This document shows positions 62,833 through 64,000 of a DNA stretch of 64,000 nucleotides, one piece after another. This DNA comes from Plantago ovata. Taxonomy: Eukaryota > Streptophyta > Magnoliopsida > Lamiales > Plantaginaceae. Location: contig CM051457.1 of assembly GCA_028274465.1 (NCBI GenBank), positions 73,506,496-73,570,495 of the forward strand, given 5' to 3'. Under the pieces are notes generated by a model that was not told the origin of the DNA, did no database searches, and saw only the letters and a list, made by a program, of their open reading frames with translations. Each line of letters starts with the position of its first letter. Position 1 is the first letter of the stretch. Both the position numbers and the translations under genes were made by a program.

Positions 62833-64000
62833 CTGCTGAGGAAGGACAGGTTGTGGCTCAGTCCTTTCAGCATTAACAGTTTCTTCAGCTTCTGGGACTG
62901 TTTCTTCAGCAGACTTCTGATTTTGGTCTAACTGAGAAAGCTGTGCGGTTTCAGCAATCTCCCTTGTCTCTGAAATGACAAGTTGAGCAGAAGCATCTTG
63001 ACCTTTAAGCTCACTGCTTGTCATGAAGAGATCAATTGACTTGTTGGATGATTCTTCAATCTCCAACTCCATTTGTTTGCTTAAATCTTCCAGTACAAGC
63101 TGGACTTTGTCAATTGATGTCTTGGGTGAACTTGGGCCAGTATTCTCAGCATCAAGAGATGCGTCTTTGAATAATGCTTCTTGATTTTCAGCAACATCAG
63201 GAACTGGAACCATTGCTATTTCAGCAACTGGTCCTTCAGCAACTGGGTTTCAGCAGCTTGATGAGTTGCTTGTTCAGCAACCATCTTTTCAGCAGCATCA
63301 GCAAGTGCCGCTCTTTGCAGATCAGCAGCAATATCACATGCTGGTTCTATAGTTGGATCATCTAAATTATCTACAATGTAGATATCTAGGACTTGGGCAG
63401 GAATTTCATTTCCACTGCCTTGTGGTCTATTCTCAGTAGAGTTATCAACGTTGAGTTGATTGTTGAAAGCTTACGCAAACACTTCAACATTGCTGATATA
63501 TGTTTCAGTAATTACTTCAGCAACATCTACTGGCAAATGCGTTTCAGCATTTGTCTGGGAATTGACTGAGGAGTCTTGGACATCAGGGACTGACTGAGAA
63601 GCCAGTGTCTTCTTTCTTTTGTTACTTGTCCGTTTCCTCTTGGGTACGGGGTTTGCTGATGACGCTGCAGTCTGAGTGTCATCATCAGCTTTCCTCTTTT
63701 TCTTTTTAGATTTCTCCAGTTTCCCAGAGTCATCTATTGTTGCCTTTTCAGCAACAGGTGTTGTACACGTACCTTGTAGATTTTCTACAGCAGTTTCATT
63801 TGTGTTACCACCATCCACAGCAGTTTCATCTCTAAGTTGTTGAGTGGTAACATCTGCAGCTGTTGTATACCTTTCTTGCTGGCTTGTGCTGACAACATTT
63901 GCAGTTGTTGTCTTCTTAGTTTTCTTTCCAGCAATCTTAGGTACATTCTGCTTGTAGAAAGATCTTCCCACATTGCACACAGATTTCTTGATTGGCAATG

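Larger units (their letters stand above)
57709..64000 (-). mobile_element. Sirevirus-like element SIRE-3, continuing past the window
   Basis: Minus-strand element inserted in ORF3 of SIRE-2 just after GTCAG (57704-57708, presumed target duplication). Visible from its 3' end: LTR (59350-57709), polypurine tract, 3' untranslated region and most of ORF3. Its pol, gag and 5' LTR lie beyond 64000. Confidence 0.9.
59626..64000 (-). pseudogene. SIRE-3 ORF3, C-terminal three quarters
   Basis: Reading on the minus strand from 64000: PIKKSVCNVGRSFYKQN, a basic cluster (KSKKKKRKADDD, KRKRTSNKRKK) and acidic sequence. A TAA lies at 63471-63473, a one-base frameshift near 63245, and a TAG at 62689-62691 at the end of the 69-nt exon. 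After the three intron-like segments about 950 codons are open to the stop at 59626: WQRYRRMDFSDIHLHLSN, an acidic tract (EEEEEDENIPTDPSDDEGKD), three tandem TGETPVIE units, a coiled-coil-like region with CNEFYSLHITPML, a second basic cluster (KTRRRRQRQEEKR) and a C-terminal domain (LIPYEYFYLTAKDQEEDLLW) shared with SIRE-1. It is the best-preserved C-terminal part. Charged clusters suggest a nuclear protein; the actual function is unknown. Confidence 0.83.

Noticed and set aside
1..64000. CRISPR arrays, bacterial operons, tRNA or rRNA genes, host protein genes
   Set aside because: No spaced direct-repeat array of CRISPR type, no tRNA-like fold and no non-transposon coding sequence was found on either strand.

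Overview
This window looks like repeat-dense nuclear DNA from a flowering plant, probably a eudicot and probably pericentromeric or otherwise gene-poor. I found no host gene, tRNA or rRNA that I can support. Almost every base can be assigned to nested LTR retrotransposons of five kinds: a Ty1/copia family (copia-A), a Sirevirus/SIRE-like Ty1/copia family with a large third ORF (SIRE-1, -2 and -3), Athila-like Ty3/gypsy elements (Athila-E, the gag-only element TRGAG-G, the near-empty derivative LARD-H, and a separate LTR called LTR-F), a decayed chromovirus-like Ty3/gypsy pol fragment, and part of a chromovirus-like LTR. Family names are my judgement from motifs; no database was searched. The evidence for plants is tRNA-Met and tRNA-Asp primer sites, Athila- and Sirevirus-type pol motifs, 5-bp target duplications and the nested layout.

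Layout. 1-1688 is a copia-A LTR cut by the window edge. Its internal region is broken by a SIRE LTR piece (2252-3287), LTR-F (3288-4413), a 100-N assembly gap (4414-4513) and Athila-E on the minus strand (4514-10805). It resumes with gag and pol (10806-14082), is interrupted inside reverse transcriptase by TRGAG-G (14083-20365, target duplication AATAT), and ends with RNase H (20366-21460) and a second LTR (21475-23563). A deleted internal copy and a third LTR follow in tandem (23564-27325). A chromovirus pol remnant (27326-28510) separates this block from SIRE-1 (28552-45686). SIRE-1 is itself interrupted by LARD-H (32661-37036, target duplication GTTAC), and its 3' LTR is split by a chromovirus-like LTR (45687-46826). 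SIRE-2 (46827-57708) sits in that LTR, and SIRE-3 (57709 to beyond the window, minus strand) sits in the third ORF of SIRE-2.

How the parts work together. In each autonomous element the LTR supplies promoter and ends, Gag packages the RNA, and Pol (protease, integrase, reverse transcriptase, RNase H) copies and inserts it. TRGAG-G has Gag and protease but no polymerase, and LARD-H has almost no coding sequence, so both would depend on an autonomous Athila relative such as Athila-E. All the coding regions here carry at least one disabling lesion.

The most interesting signal is in the SIRE elements. Between pol and ORF3 lie an array of short hairpins whose arms covary, an internal polypurine tract, and a TATA box exactly 156 bp upstream of the ORF3 ATG in both copies where it can be seen; that promoter shares a 15-nt element with the LTR promoter. 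ORF3 itself (about 1,700 codons by splicing the evidence of three copies) has three short intron-like segments, basic nuclear-localisation-like clusters and long acidic tracts, and no clear membrane segment. Hairpins with GAAA-type loops recur through the SIRE LTRs, gag linker and ORF3. Together these suggest a separately expressed, spliced, possibly nuclear accessory protein rather than a classical envelope.
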